A DNA stretch of 64,000 nt from Streptomyces sp. Ru62 (GCF_002920615.1 NZ_PQSU01000009.1:186001-250000); one strand, 5' to 3'; shown: positions 35,782 through 46,568, counted from the first letter of the stretch. Made by a program: numbers and translations. The notes: generated from the letters alone by a model not told the origin.

Positions 35782-36780
35782 TCAAGCGTGTCCCTCGGCC
35801 TGAGAAGCAGCGGACGACTCAGGAACCGGCGGGTCGGGCAGGTCTTCCAGGAAGTCCGCGGTCGGCGTGAAGAACAGGGAGCCCGTGACCGGAGTGGAGA
35901 AATCCAGGATGCGGTCGTACGACGCTGACGCCGTGCCCAGGAACATGCGCTCCAGCATCGTCTCCGTGACGTCGGGAGTGCGCGCGTAGCCGATGAAATA
36001 GGTGCCGAACTCCCCACGGCCCACGGATCCGAAGGGCATGTTGTCACGGAGGATCTCGCGCTCGTTGCCGTCCGCGTCGGTGACCGTTGTCACAGCGACG
36101 TGTGAGTCCGCCGGTTTGGCGTCGTCCGGCAGTTCCACGTCGGTCAGCTTCCGGCGACCGATCACCTTCTCCTGCGCTTCGACCGGCAGGGCTTCCCACG
36201 CGTCGAGGTCGTGCAGGTACTTCTGCACGACGACATAACTGCCGCCTGTGAACCGGGGGTCTTCCTCGCCGACGAGCACGGCCGCTTGCGCCGCCGGGCC
36301 CGTCGGATTCTCTGTGCCGTCGACGAAGCCGAGCAGGTCACGTTCGTCGAAGTAGGTGAAACCATGCACCTCGTCCTGGACCGTGACCGCTCCGCGCAGC
36401 CGGTTCATGATCTCCGTGGCGAGCGCGAAGCACAGGTCCAGCCGGGAAGCGCGGATGTGGAACAGCAGGTCGCCGGGGGTGGCCACGGCCCGGTGCACGG
36501 GACCGTTCAGTTCCCGGAAAGGATGCAGCCCGGCCGGACGCGGTCCGGCGAACAGCCGGTCCCAGGCGTGCGAACCGATACCGGTGACACAGCTCAGCCT
36601 GCCGTCGGGCTGGGCACGGAACCCCACGGCCCGTTCCAGTGAGCCGACGTCCGAGAGCAGTTCGCGAACGGTGGTCTCGCCACCACTGTCGATCGTGACG
36701 ACCAGGAAGATCGCCGCACTGGTCAAGGGAGACAGAACCATCTGAGGCACGGTTCTGTGACGTCTCCGGACATGCATCAT
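35782..36780 (-). CDS. Dye-decolorizing (DyP-type) peroxidase
   Basis: 332 aa from ATG 36780 or 36777, just after AAAGAGG; the residues PQMVLSPLTSAAIFLV align with the usual DyP start, supporting the upstream ATG. The haem signature GFVDGTENP is present, the distal Asp and Arg are in that loop and in ILRDNMPFGS, and the proximal His is in PADSHVAVTTV. There is no Tat signal, so a cytosolic or encapsulin-type DyP is likely; no encapsulin gene is adjacent. It uses hydrogen peroxide to oxidise aromatic or haem-like substrates. Confidence 0.9.
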   Translation of the reverse strand: MMHVRRRHRTVPQMVLSPLTSAAIFLVVTIDSGGETTVRELLSDVGSLERAVGFRAQPDGRLSCVTGIGSHAWDRLFAGPRPAGLHPFRELNGPVHRAVATPGDLLFHIRASRLDLCFALATEIMNRLRGAVTVQDEVHGFTYFDERDLLGFVDGTENPTGPAAQAAVLVGEEDPRFTGGSYVVVQKYLHDLDAWEALPVEAQEKVIGRRKLTDVELPDDAKPADSHVAVTTVTDADGNEREILRDNMPFGSVGRGEFGTYFIGYARTPDVTETMLERMFLGTASASYDRILDFSTPVTGSLFFTPTADFLEDLPDPPVPESSAASQAEGHA

Positions 36781-36999
36781 CCTCTTTCGTCCACGTCGGT
36801 GGCAGCTGATCTCAGCGTCGGTAGTCGCTGAGACGATCGGTACGGAACAACTCGCGCTCCTCGTGGCACCGACGTGCGTGGAGAAGCGACGGTTGTGACC
36901 GGGTGAAGGGCGCTCACTCGGTACGCCATGGGAGGCTGCAGCCCAGCTTTCCGAGACGCGTCAGACGGGGTGGGGCCCGTGCGGTTCCAGTACTTCACC

Positions 37000-37878
37000 T
37001 CAGTAGCAGCCTTCGTCGGACGATCCGTGACGGGGCCTGTGGGCGCCGTCCGGGGACTCACCGATTCCAGGGTTCTCGGCGCTCTCACGCCCGGGTCGAC
37101 CGGCACACCATTCGCGGTAGCTCGTCCGCGCGACGAAGGCGTCCGCACGTGGCAGAAGGTCCGTGGGCCGAAGACGCGCACCGAAGAAGGGGCTGCGGGC
37201 GTCCGCGAGGACATGGCGGTGCTCCGCGTGCACGGTGGTCAGGGCGGCACGCACGAACGCGTCCAGCCTGACATTCTCAGGGCCGGCGATCTCACGGACG
37301 CCGATCAGGGGCCGGGACACGGCGGTATGCGCGAGCAGGATGGCCACGTCGGTCAGGGACACCGGGCGCACTTCGACCGGCGGCACCCAGACGATCCAGT
37401 CTTCGGTGCCCGCGGTCGCTATGTCCTCGGCCGACTCGAACATCTGCGTGGAACGCACTATGGAATAGGAAATGCCGGACCGCTGAACCATGGCCTCGTG
37501 CGCCTGGAGGGCTCGGAAAGCACCCTCCCTTCTTATCCGGTCCACACCTACCACGGACAGGGAGACATGGTGTGCGACACCGGCGGCCCTCTCGGCCTGG
37601 AGGAGGGCGCTGGTGGAACGTCGCCATGACGCGACGAGGGCCTCCTCGTCCATGACAAGGCCATGATCGTCAGTGACGATCCCGGAGTTCAGGGACGGCT
37701 GACGACAGAGGTCGATCACTACCGAGCACTGGCCCAGGGACTCGGCGATCTCTTCTTGTGCGAGCGAGTCAAGACCCCTGGGTGCCGAGACCAGGCCGAC
37801 CTCGTGTCCGTGGTCCCTGACCCAGAGAGCGGTCTCGGCGCCTATGAGCCCACCGTCGTCGAACACAACGACCTTCAT
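37000..37878 (-). CDS. NAD(P)-binding epimerase-like protein, copy 3 (divergent)
   Basis: 292 aa from ATG 37878 behind GGGGAG. It is the distant third member of the epimerase set: KVVVFDDGGLIGAETALWVR has a degenerate nucleotide loop (DDGGLIG for GGTGLIG). ALLQAERAAGVAHHVSLSVV, the FRALQAHEAMVQRSGISYSI segment and DLLPRADAFVARTSYREW are conserved. Cofactor binding may be weakened. It is the second gene after a VOC gene, 37 bases apart, in one unit driven by an exact ECF41-type promoter. Confidence 0.75.
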   Translation of the reverse strand: MKVVVFDDGGLIGAETALWVRDHGHEVGLVSAPRGLDSLAQEEIAESLGQCSVVIDLCRQPSLNSGIVTDDHGLVMDEEALVASWRRSTSALLQAERAAGVAHHVSLSVVGVDRIRREGAFRALQAHEAMVQRSGISYSIVRSTQMFESAEDIATAGTEDWIVWVPPVEVRPVSLTDVAILLAHTAVSRPLIGVREIAGPENVRLDAFVRAALTTVHAEHRHVLADARSPFFGARLRPTDLLPRADAFVARTSYREWCAGRPGRESAENPGIGESPDGAHRPRHGSSDEGCY

Positions 37879-37915
37879 CCGGAACTCCCCTATGGACGGG
37901 ACCGCGTCGCGGTGC

Positions 37916-38371
37916 TCAACTGAAGTCTTCCGGGGTGGCCGCGTGAATTCCCGCGAGCAGACCGGTGGACTGACCCACCTCGATGAGGTAGCCGTCGGGG
38001 TCACGGAAGTAGCAGCGCAGTTCGGATCCGCGGTCGACGGGCTCGGTGAGGAATCCGGCCCCGTTCGCGACGGCATGCGCGTAGAAGGCAGCGATGTCGG
38101 CGACTCGCACATTGAGGAAACCGGAAACACGCTCACCACTGCGTGGTGCCTCCAGTGTGACCCCTGGTTTGTCGGGGGTGGGACCACCGCCGGGATTCAT
38201 GATGATCCAGGTGTTGGCGACCTTGACGATCGCCGGATTCTCCTCCATCACGACCTCTCCGCCGAAGACGTCCGCGTAGAAGCGCCGGGACACCGCGACA
38301 TCGCGCACCGTCAGGAAATGCGTGAGCAGGAGTCCCTGCTGCGGTGCGGGGAGGTCCCCGTGAGGTGTCAT
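37916..38371 (-). CDS. VOC (glyoxalase/bleomycin-resistance) protein
   Basis: 151 aa from ATG 38371 with AAGGGA upstream. One VOC unit pair: LLTHFLTVRDVAVSRRFYAD, WIIMNPGGGPTPDKPGVTL, FLNVRVADIAAFYAHAVANG and CYFRDPDGYLIEVGQSTG, with Glu of the metal site in LIEV. It is the first gene of the VOC/epimerase unit. Substrate unknown. Confidence 0.82.
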   Translation of the reverse strand: MTPHGDLPAPQQGLLLTHFLTVRDVAVSRRFYADVFGGEVVMEENPAIVKVANTWIIMNPGGGPTPDKPGVTLEAPRSGERVSGFLNVRVADIAAFYAHAVANGAGFLTEPVDRGSELRCYFRDPDGYLIEVGQSTGLLAGIHAATPEDFS

Positions 38372-38411
38372 CGTCCGTCATCCCTTCATGGGCCCGGGTG
38401 GTTGAAGGTGT

Positions 38412-38438
38412 GACCGGACAGGCACCCGGCCTGTGACA
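38412..38438 (-). promoter_or_regulatory. ECF41-type promoter (exact TGTCACA-N16-GGTC)
   Basis: Minus strand TGTCACA (38438-38432), 16 bases, GGTC (38415-38412), 40 bases before the VOC gene. Exact match. Confidence 0.72.
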
Positions 38439-38570
38439 CCAGCGGGCGTCCGTGACGAGGGTCTGAGGGACAGATCACCTCCCGGGGGCGAGTGTCCGTG
38501 GCGCCGGCCTTCGCGGGCCGGCGCCACGGAGCCCCAGGGGCGACCAGGTCACCGCCGGTGTGCGGGAGCC

Positions 38571-40320
<1,750 letters not shown>

Positions 40321-40417
40321 CCTCGTCCTGGACCTCCCGCCGGGAACCTCACCCCGTACGGCACTACACTCACCGAGCCCCCGTCAGAACCCGCGCAACA
40401 AGAAGGCCGTGTTCATA

Positions 40418-41257
40418 ATGCACTCAGCAAGGGCGATCGGCGCGCCGCACGATGACCGGACGCAAACCCGGGACACCGCCCTGGACCCCGGACCCATGGC
40501 GTCGGTGTTCGCCAACTTTCGCCAGTACCTCATGGGATGGGACGCGGAGGCCCACCCAGGGCCCGAGGTCGATCAGTTCCGCAGCGGGCTCGCCACCCCA
40601 CAGTTCAACGGCGTGGTGCGCGTGCGGTCCACGTCCGCGACAGGGACTGCCGTGGCGGCCGTTCGCAGGGACCTGGAGGGTCTTCCCTGGTGGTGGTGGG
40701 TCGGGCCCGACAGCCCCGGGGACACCGCCGACGCCCTGCGGCGCCACGGCGGACAGGAGCTCGCCGTCCTGCCCGTGCTGGCGAGGCCGCTCGGCCACCC
40801 GGCCGAGATGCTCGACCCGGCCGGTCAGGACGGCGCACGCGCCGACCTGCGGGTGGAGACGGTTCGGGACGGCGAACGGCTGACGGAGCTGGTCCGGACG
40901 TACCGGACGTCGATGGGTATCGCGTCCGGCCTGGAGCCGGAGATGGTGCGCATCGAGTCGCAACGCGAGGACAACGCGGACATCGTCCGGCTGGCCGCGG
41001 TACTGGACGGCCGGGTGGTCGGGTCGACGGTGGTGATCAACGCCCACGAGGTGGCCGGAATCTTCCTCGTGCACGTGGCCGAAGCGCATCGCCGGCGGGG
41101 CATCGGTGCGGCGTTGACGGTCGCCGCGCTCCGGTCGGCGCAGGAAAGAGGGATGCGCTCCGCCGCGCTCGTGGCGAGCCCGGCGGGGGAGCCGCTGTAC
41201 CGGCGTTTCGGCTTCACGACGCTGTCCGAGTACCGCCTGTTCACCTTCCCGGCCTGA
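40418..41257 (+). CDS. GNAT-family N-acetyltransferase
   Basis: 279 aa from ATG 40418 with AGAAGG eleven bases upstream; ATG 40498 is an alternative. The C-terminal half carries the acetyl-CoA fold: VAGIFLVHVAEAHRRRGIGA is strand 4 and the Q/RxxGxG/A motif, and EPLYRRFGFTTLSEYRLFTF is the C-terminal signature. The N-terminal half (WWWWVGPDSPGDTADALRRH) resembles the inactive first domain of tandem GNATs. Acceptor unknown. Confidence 0.85.
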   Translation: MHSARAIGAPHDDRTQTRDTALDPGPMASVFANFRQYLMGWDAEAHPGPEVDQFRSGLATPQFNGVVRVRSTSATGTAVAAVRRDLEGLPWWWWVGPDSPGDTADALRRHGGQELAVLPVLARPLGHPAEMLDPAGQDGARADLRVETVRDGERLTELVRTYRTSMGIASGLEPEMVRIESQREDNADIVRLAAVLDGRVVGSTVVINAHEVAGIFLVHVAEAHRRRGIGAALTVAALRSAQERGMRSAALVASPAGEPLYRRFGFTTLSEYRLFTFPA

Positions 41258-41330
41258 ACCTTCCGGCCCGCGGTGGTGACGCCGGTGGTGCGGGACAATG
41301 ACGGTGCCGGCTGGCACCGAGTGCGGTCCG

Positions 41331-41357
41331 TGTCACAGATTCACTCGACGCCTGGTC
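41331..41357 (+). promoter_or_regulatory. ECF41-type promoter (exact TGTCACA-N16-GGTC), orphan
   Basis: TGTCACA 41331-41337, 16 bases, GGTC 41354-41357. The spacer is very similar to that at 30048-30063 (GAT..C..TCGAC.CCT). No convincing plus-strand gene follows before 41724. Confidence 0.62.
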
Positions 41358-41723
41358 ATGGTGGGAGAACCCTGTCGAAACAGTGTTGGGCCGATGGCGT
41401 GAATCCCACCGAACCGTGTCAAGGACTCCAGTGGGCTCGCCGGGCACCGGCTCGGTGTCCCTCACCGTCGCGAGCGCGCGGGCAGACGCAGGGAACGGGA
41501 GGCCGCCGCCGACCAGCCCCGTGTGCACCCCGGCCCGGTAGTCATCGGATCAGGCCCGGAGCGGACGGCTCCCGCTACGTACCGAGGTCCTCCCCCGGAA
41601 GCAGGTTCGAGCTACGGCCGCCGTACGCCGCAGGCACCCTCACGCGACTCACGGTTTCCCCCGTGGATGTCCCCAGCCCCGTGAAGGCGTGATGATCCAT
41701 CAGGAACATGCTGGACGGTGGAG
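41358..41723. other. Gap downstream of the orphan promoter
   Basis: 366 bases. Plus-strand frames lack family motifs. A minus-strand piece near 41590-41650 (AAYGGRSSNLLPGEDLG) faintly resembles the epimerase C-terminus. A target gene may have been lost, or the transcript is non-coding. Confidence 0.35.
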
Positions 41724-42491
41724 TCAGATGAGTTCCAGCCCGCCGTCGACGGTGATCACCTGACCGGTCGCATGACGCCCGGCGGGATCGGCCATGCGAA
41801 GGATCCAGTGGGCCACCTCGTCAGCGCTCGCGATGTGGTGCGTGGGGATACGGTCGCGCTCGTAGGCGTACATGTCGTTGGCGGCCTCCGGCGTGAGGCC
41901 GGCGTGCAGCATGACGTCGGTCCGGGTGGGGCCGGGAGCGACCGAGTTGACCCGAACACCTTCGCCGGCGAGCTCCAGGGCCCAGCTCCGCGTCATCTGC
42001 TCGACGGCCGCCTTGGTGGCCGAGTAGTGCGCGCCGCCCGCCATGGGGCGGTGGCCGTAGGTACTGGAGAGGTTGATGATCGTCCCGGAGGTCCTCCGCA
42101 GGTGGGGCAGGGCTTCGTGGGCCAGCAGGCTCGGAGCGACGACGTTGAGCGCGAACAGATCGACGATCGTCTGCTTGTCGGTCTCCGCCAGGGGCATGAC
42201 CGCCGTCGCGCCGGCGTTGTTGATGAGGTGGTCCAGGCGGCCCCAGCGTTCCACGGCGGCACTGACAACCTTGGCAGGTGCTCCGTCGCCGCATATGTCG
42301 ATCGCCAGGACGTCGATGTTGTCGTGGGCCGCGGCCGTCTCCTTCAATGGCGCCTCACGTCGCCCCACACCGAGTACGTGGGCGCCCGCCTCGGCGAAGG
42401 CGATGGCCGCGGCCCGGCCGATGCCGGAACCGGCGCCGGTGACGATCGCGACATGGCCGGAGAAGGTCCGGTCCAGGGGGTCGGCAGGCAT
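41724..42491 (-). CDS. Classical short-chain dehydrogenase/reductase
   Basis: 255 aa from ATG 42491 with AAGGAG upstream; the longer frame from 42530 would cross the operator. SDR features: HVAIVTGAGSGIGRAAAIAF for TGxxxGxG, NNAG in HLINNAGATAV, catalytic Ser in INLSSTYGH and YSATKAAVEQMT for Y-x-x-x-K, then GPTRTDVML and the C-terminal GQVITVDGGLEL. NAD(P)-dependent oxidoreductase of unknown substrate. Its promoter carries a palindrome shared with the ArsR gene upstream. Confidence 0.9.
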   Translation of the reverse strand: MPADPLDRTFSGHVAIVTGAGSGIGRAAAIAFAEAGAHVLGVGRREAPLKETAAAHDNIDVLAIDICGDGAPAKVVSAAVERWGRLDHLINNAGATAVMPLAETDKQTIVDLFALNVVAPSLLAHEALPHLRRTSGTIINLSSTYGHRPMAGGAHYSATKAAVEQMTRSWALELAGEGVRVNSVAPGPTRTDVMLHAGLTPEAANDMYAYERDRIPTHHIASADEVAHWILRMADPAGRHATGQVITVDGGLELI

Positions 42492-42510
42492 GAGCCACTC
42501 CTTGTTCGAT

Positions 42511-42528
42511 GTTCGTTGTACATAGAAC
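42511..42528. promoter_or_regulatory. ArsR-type operator candidate at the SDR promoter
   Basis: GTTCGTTGTACATAGAAC, an 18-bp imperfect palindrome ending 20 bases before the SDR start. It has the same GTTCG...GAAC frame and length as the site at 43237-43254. Confidence 0.6.
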
Positions 42529-42869
42529 ACTATGGGAAGGCTTTCGCACCCTCGTCAAATTGCAACGTGGCGGAGGGACGACCACAACCGTGGGCACCGC
42601 GGCGGTCTGCCCAGGTCAGGAAGAGGTCGCGCCGGACGATGGGCTCGTCGTGTGTCACACGCGACAGGGAGTGGAGCGGGCCGGACACCGATCGGTGCGG
42701 TTAGTTCGACACCATGGCACAACGCGGCGCGGGTGCCACCACACACCGCGACCGGTGCGGCGGAACGCCAAGTCCGGAGGCGGTGCGCGTCACAACCCTC
42801 AAGGCGACGGGTTGTCGCCCGCCCGGGGACACACAACTCGTTGAGTACGGGGCGCCGACAGTGGCGTCG

Positions 42870-43226
42870 TTACGCCGGTTCGTCACGCTCGGTGACATGA
42901 TCTCCGATGTTGTCGCTGACAGCGGCAGACAGCAGTGCCTGCAAGAGGCCGGGGAAACGGGCCTCAAGGGCGTCACGCCTCAGCTTCACATAGCAGCGCG
43001 TACCCTCCTGACGGGTCTGCGTGACGCCCGCCTCGCGCAACATCTTGAGATGATGGCTGAGAGTGGATTTGGCGACGGGAGCGCTGAATCGGCCCCATCC
43101 GCGCTCGGCACCGTCGGACAGGATGCGGACGATCCCCAGCCGAGTCGGGTCGCTCAGCGCTCCGAGCAGGCGCGGCAGGGCGATCTCACTGTCGGCGGGG
43201 AACGAGTGGTCCGGCATGCCGACCAT
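42870..43226 (-). CDS. ArsR-family helix-turn-helix regulator
   Basis: 118 aa from ATG 43226 (43217 also possible); the longer frame would begin inside the operator. ArsR winged helix: LPRLLGALSDPTRLGIVRIL, KSTLSHHLKMLREAGVTQTR, and a basic wing (QEGTRCYVKLR). No cysteine-rich metal site is visible, so it may respond to an organic ligand. It probably represses itself and the SDR gene 378 bases downstream through matched operators. Confidence 0.85.
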   Translation of the reverse strand: MVGMPDHSFPADSEIALPRLLGALSDPTRLGIVRILSDGAERGWGRFSAPVAKSTLSHHLKMLREAGVTQTRQEGTRCYVKLRRDALEARFPGLLQALLSAAVSDNIGDHVTERDEPA

Positions 43227-43236
43227 GCTACCGGGC

Positions 43237-43254
43237 GTTCGGTACATGTCGAAC
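43237..43254. promoter_or_regulatory. ArsR-type operator candidate at its own promoter
   Basis: GTTCGGTACATGTCGAAC, an 18-bp palindrome with perfect GTTCG/CGAAC arms, just upstream of the ArsR start. Confidence 0.6.
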
Positions 43255-43379
43255 ATCACTCGCGATCATGGGGAGCGCACTGATTCGCATCACGGTTCGG
43301 GCTGTCGCCCAGCGCCGCGCGTCCAAGGTCCTGTCCGTGTGGCACCGGCTCGGCCGGCAGGGAGAAAGCACGCGAACCC

Positions 43380-43640
43380 GTGGCACGGCCTGCCACCCGG
43401 CGCGTTCCCCGGCTCGTCCTGCTGCACCTTGTGGTGTTTTTCATCGTCAACACGGCCGTCCCGGTTCTGCGGCGCGACCGCCCGACAAGCCCATACTTCC
43501 GTGCGTACACCGCCGTCCCCGTCCTGGGGGGCTCCTGCGCGGCGCTCGCCACAGAGGTCGAGGCGGTGGTCTGGACACGCTGGCTGACCGTCATCGCGGT
43601 AGGCGTGGCCCTGGGGGCCGTGGCCGCCCTCCACCGCCGC
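43380..43640 (+). pseudogene. APC-superfamily amino-acid permease, C-terminal fragment
   Basis: The frame from GTG 43380 encodes LVLLHLVVFFIVNTAVPVLR with RRDRP, then YTAVPVLGGSCAALATEVEA and two membrane helices, ending near LGAVAALHRRRP. This is the order of the last helices of APC permeases (V-N-x-A-V-x-V-L-R-R-x-x-P, then P-V-x-P-V-L-G). The first ten helices are absent, and after codon 90 the frame becomes low-complexity. A remnant is likely. Confidence 0.5.
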
Positions 43641-44348
43641 CGGCCCTCGTCCTGGACGGCCCGGGCGGTGCCGGCTGATGTGACGGTGCGTCGCTGGACG
43701 AACCGCGGTGACAGGCCGCCGGTGGGCGGGGTGCGGCGTGGGTACGGGGACGGGTGCGTCATGGGTGCCTCCGTGTTCCGGGCGGCGCGACGGCGGTGCG
43801 CCGGAGCGGTCAGGAGACGCACCCGGCGGCTTCGGTTGCTGCCACCGCAGAGGGGTGACGGGAAAACGGTCGGGCGATCCAGTGGTCCGGGAAGACGGAC
43901 GCGCGCGACGAGCCCTCGGCATCCCTCCCGTCCACAGCGAGGGGACGAGCAGGCCAGGGGATGGGGGTGGATACCCGCCGGATGTGTCATTCGGCTCGCC
44001 GTCAGATGGCATGCGAGTTCGACGACCGGCGTCGGCCGGGCGAGCCCGCCCCCGCCGTGGGACGGGTAAGGACGATAAATCACCAGGGGCCCGTACGCGG
44101 TCACGCTCGCACCATCACCCGTCCGGCCGTCATGTCGTTCGCCCGGTCCTGGGGCAGTGCGCACCGGCCATGGGGCCGTGACGACCGCCTGTTCGCCGGA
44201 CACGGCCCACCCACCGGAGGGGACTCACACGCCTTGTTGGAATTGACGCCGGGCCGCCGCGGCCCCGTACTGAACAGGACGGGCTCTTGGCAAAAGTTGC
44301 CCCGTCAACTTCCATCATCTGCAACCTCTCCCCTCTCAGGGAGCCACC

Positions 44349-45782
44349 ATGACGGTGCAGCAACAGACAGCGACGATCCAGACGGTCCTGGTGTACGAGG
44401 ACGACCCCGGTTTTCCTCCCCGGGTCAACATGCCCGTACCGCATCCCGTTCCCCAACTCGACACGCAGCCGTTCCCGACGGCCATCGCGGACACCGCGCC
44501 GCACCCGGACGGTGCCGGGCCGGGCACCGAGGCGTTCCGGTACTGGGTGGCGGCCGATGCCCTCAGCAGGGCCGCCCAGACCTGGGGCCCGCTGGTTCCC
44601 ACCGGAACCCAGTGGCACTCGACGGTCGGCCGGGCCCTCACCGCGCACCTCGACGCGGGAGTCGACCTCAACGCCTACTACGACCGCAGAGGCCTGTGGT
44701 TCTTCCGCAGCACGGTGGCGGGGGTCATCGTCGCCGCCTGTGAGAGTCCCGAGGTCGTGGCGCACGAGACGGGGCACGCGGTCCTCGACGCCCTGCGCCC
44801 CCAGCTGTTCAACGCCGCGAGCGCGGAGACGGCCGCCCTGCACGAAGCCTTCGGCGACATCAGCGCGCTGCTGACCTCGCTCCGGCTCGAACAGCTGCGG
44901 ATCGCGGTACTGGCCGAGACACAGAGCGACCTGGAGCTGTCCTCGCGGGTGTCGCGGATGGCCGAGCAACTGGGCGCCGCGATCCGGCAGGGCCACCCGA
45001 ACGCGGTCGACCCGGACTGCCTGCGCAACATGTCCAACAGCTTCTTCTACCGCGACCCGGTCCATCTGCCGCCCAGCGGGCCCGCCAACACGCTGTCCAG
45101 CGAGCCGCACTCGTTCTCCAGGGTGTTCAGCGGCGCCTTCCTGAAGATCCTCGCCGGGATCTTCCGCCAGCAGGACCTGCAGGACCAGGCCGGCCTGGCC
45201 AGGGCGGCCGAGATCGCGGGACAGCTGCTGGTGGACGCCGTCGTGGCCGCGCCCGTGGTGTCCGCGTACTACGCGCAGGTCGCGGGTCACATGATCGCCG
45301 CGGACCAGCGCCGCAACGGCGGCAGATACGGCACGTCCCTGCGCTCGGCGTTCATCCGCCACGGCATCCTCTCCCTGGAGGCCGCCACGGCCATCACCGA
45401 GCCGGAGGTGGCTCGCCGGGGCGCCGGTATGGCGGAGGCGACGCCGGGCGGCAACGAGGACGAGGGCCTGACGGCCGTCACGGTCCACGGGGCGATGTAC
45501 GGCATCACCCAGCCCCTCGTCCTGTCCGCACCGGCACAGGAACGACGCTTCGGCATCGCGAGCTCCGACCCCGCAGGCGGCTCGGTCCGGCCCGCCGACC
45601 CCGAGCAGGTCGCGACGTCGTACCTGGAGGACCTCTTCCGGCGGGGCCGCGTCCACGTACCCGAGGAGCACCGGACCGCCGCGGCGGTCGTCGACGACAG
45701 CCCCTCCCGGCTGACGACCCACGAGATCACCCGGAGCACGACCGGTGAGGGCCTGGCCCTGGTCCGGCGGTGCTTCGACTGA
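44349..45782 (+). CDS. M4 (thermolysin-like) metallopeptidase-fold protein without signal peptide
   Basis: 477 aa from ATG 44349 behind GGGAG. The zinc site is HETGH at residues 139-143, followed by the helix ALHEAFGDIS whose Glu-166 would be the third ligand, as in the M4 NEAxSD motif. Preceding YYDRRGLWFF matches the strand before the active-site helix. It lacks a signal peptide, the usual pro-domain and an obvious equivalent of the thermolysin second histidine. Secreted M4 enzymes normally have these, so this looks like a cytosolic or non-classically exported variant, or a non-proteolytic relative. Confidence 0.7.
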   Translation: MTVQQQTATIQTVLVYEDDPGFPPRVNMPVPHPVPQLDTQPFPTAIADTAPHPDGAGPGTEAFRYWVAADALSRAAQTWGPLVPTGTQWHSTVGRALTAHLDAGVDLNAYYDRRGLWFFRSTVAGVIVAACESPEVVAHETGHAVLDALRPQLFNAASAETAALHEAFGDISALLTSLRLEQLRIAVLAETQSDLELSSRVSRMAEQLGAAIRQGHPNAVDPDCLRNMSNSFFYRDPVHLPPSGPANTLSSEPHSFSRVFSGAFLKILAGIFRQQDLQDQAGLARAAEIAGQLLVDAVVAAPVVSAYYAQVAGHMIAADQRRNGGRYGTSLRSAFIRHGILSLEAATAITEPEVARRGAGMAEATPGGNEDEGLTAVTVHGAMYGITQPLVLSAPAQERRFGIASSDPAGGSVRPADPEQVATSYLEDLFRRGRVHVPEEHRTAAAVVDDSPSRLTTHEITRSTTGEGLALVRRCFD

Positions 45783-45794
45783 GCGCCGGCCGGG

Positions 45795-46568
45795 TCAGCG
45801 GAAGCGCAGACGGCGGACGGTGAGCCGTCCGTCGTCCTCGCTCCTGACGACGTGCGTGGTACGCGGAGTCGGCTCCTCGCCCTCGTACACCGCCTCGCCC
45901 CGTGCCAGCAGATCACTGATGAACTTCTCGGACGCCCGGCGCTCGGCGTCGTCCATCGGTCCGCCGTCCACCGGTTCTTGCAGATCCACCGGGAAACCGG
46001 CGCGTTCGAGCGCTTCGGCGCCCCGCGCAGTCGCCATCGCGAGCACGGGGCGTCCGGAGACGCTCCGCACGACCACGGCCTCCGTGTCGTTCACGGCTGC
46101 GGTCAGCTCGGGCAGGCCCCGGCCGTCCGGCAACTCGATCGACGCCCGGTGCACCGGACGGTTCTCCGTCGCGGCGCGCGCGAACACCGGGTCCGGCGCC
46201 GTACGCATCCCCGCCTCGCGGGCGAACGCGCGCTCCCGGGGGTCTTCGCCCACGAAGACACAGTCGCCGGCCGTGGCTTCCCCCGCGCCGGCGACCGCCC
46301 GGTCGAAGATCCCGCGACCGTCCTTCGCCCCCCAGTGCACCAGTGCCTCGTCCGTGAACCGGCCGGGGAACGCCTCGTGCAGCGCGGCCGCGGCACGTTG
46401 CGCGGCACCGGCGCCCGGTCCGGGGTCGGAGATGACGCCGGTGCGTACGTCGCGGAGGGCGTCGAGCACGGCCATGACGCGCGGGCGGGGGCGCAGTGTC
46501 ACAGAGCCGTCGGGTTCCACACGGGCGTCCGCGAGGGTCGCCCCGACGTCGAAGAAGATCACAGACAT
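45795..46568 (-). CDS. HAD-superfamily hydrolase with extra C-terminal region
   Basis: 257 aa from ATG 46568, GGAGG upstream, convergent with the metallopeptidase 12 bases away. HAD motif I is VIFFDVGATL (DxG instead of the usual DxD). TGVISDPGPG fits motif II. The lysine region is in VHWGAKDGRGIF. DCVFVGEDPRERAFAREAGM is motif IV. The change of the second Asp weakens a phosphatase assignment. The last 100 residues are unique and include ELTAAVNDTEAVVVRSVSGR. Confidence 0.72.
   Translation of the reverse strand: MSVIFFDVGATLADARVEPDGSVTLRPRPRVMAVLDALRDVRTGVISDPGPGAGAAQRAAAALHEAFPGRFTDEALVHWGAKDGRGIFDRAVAGAGEATAGDCVFVGEDPRERAFAREAGMRTAPDPVFARAATENRPVHRASIELPDGRGLPELTAAVNDTEAVVVRSVSGRPVLAMATARGAEALERAGFPVDLQEPVDGGPMDDAERRASEKFISDLLARGEAVYEGEEPTPRTTHVVRSEDDGRLTVRRLRFR

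Noticed and set aside
36736..36758. CGTCACA-N16-GGTT on the minus strand near the DyP start
   Set aside because: It lies within the first codons of the better-supported DyP start (36780/36777) and the -10 is GGTT, so it cannot drive that gene.
43256..44203. 315-codon minus-strand frame opposite the APC relic
   Set aside because: Arg/Thr/Pro-rich; the plus-strand reading matches permease helices better.
46491..46510. TGTCACA inside the HAD gene
   Set aside because: Within coding sequence and no GGTC at the required spacing.
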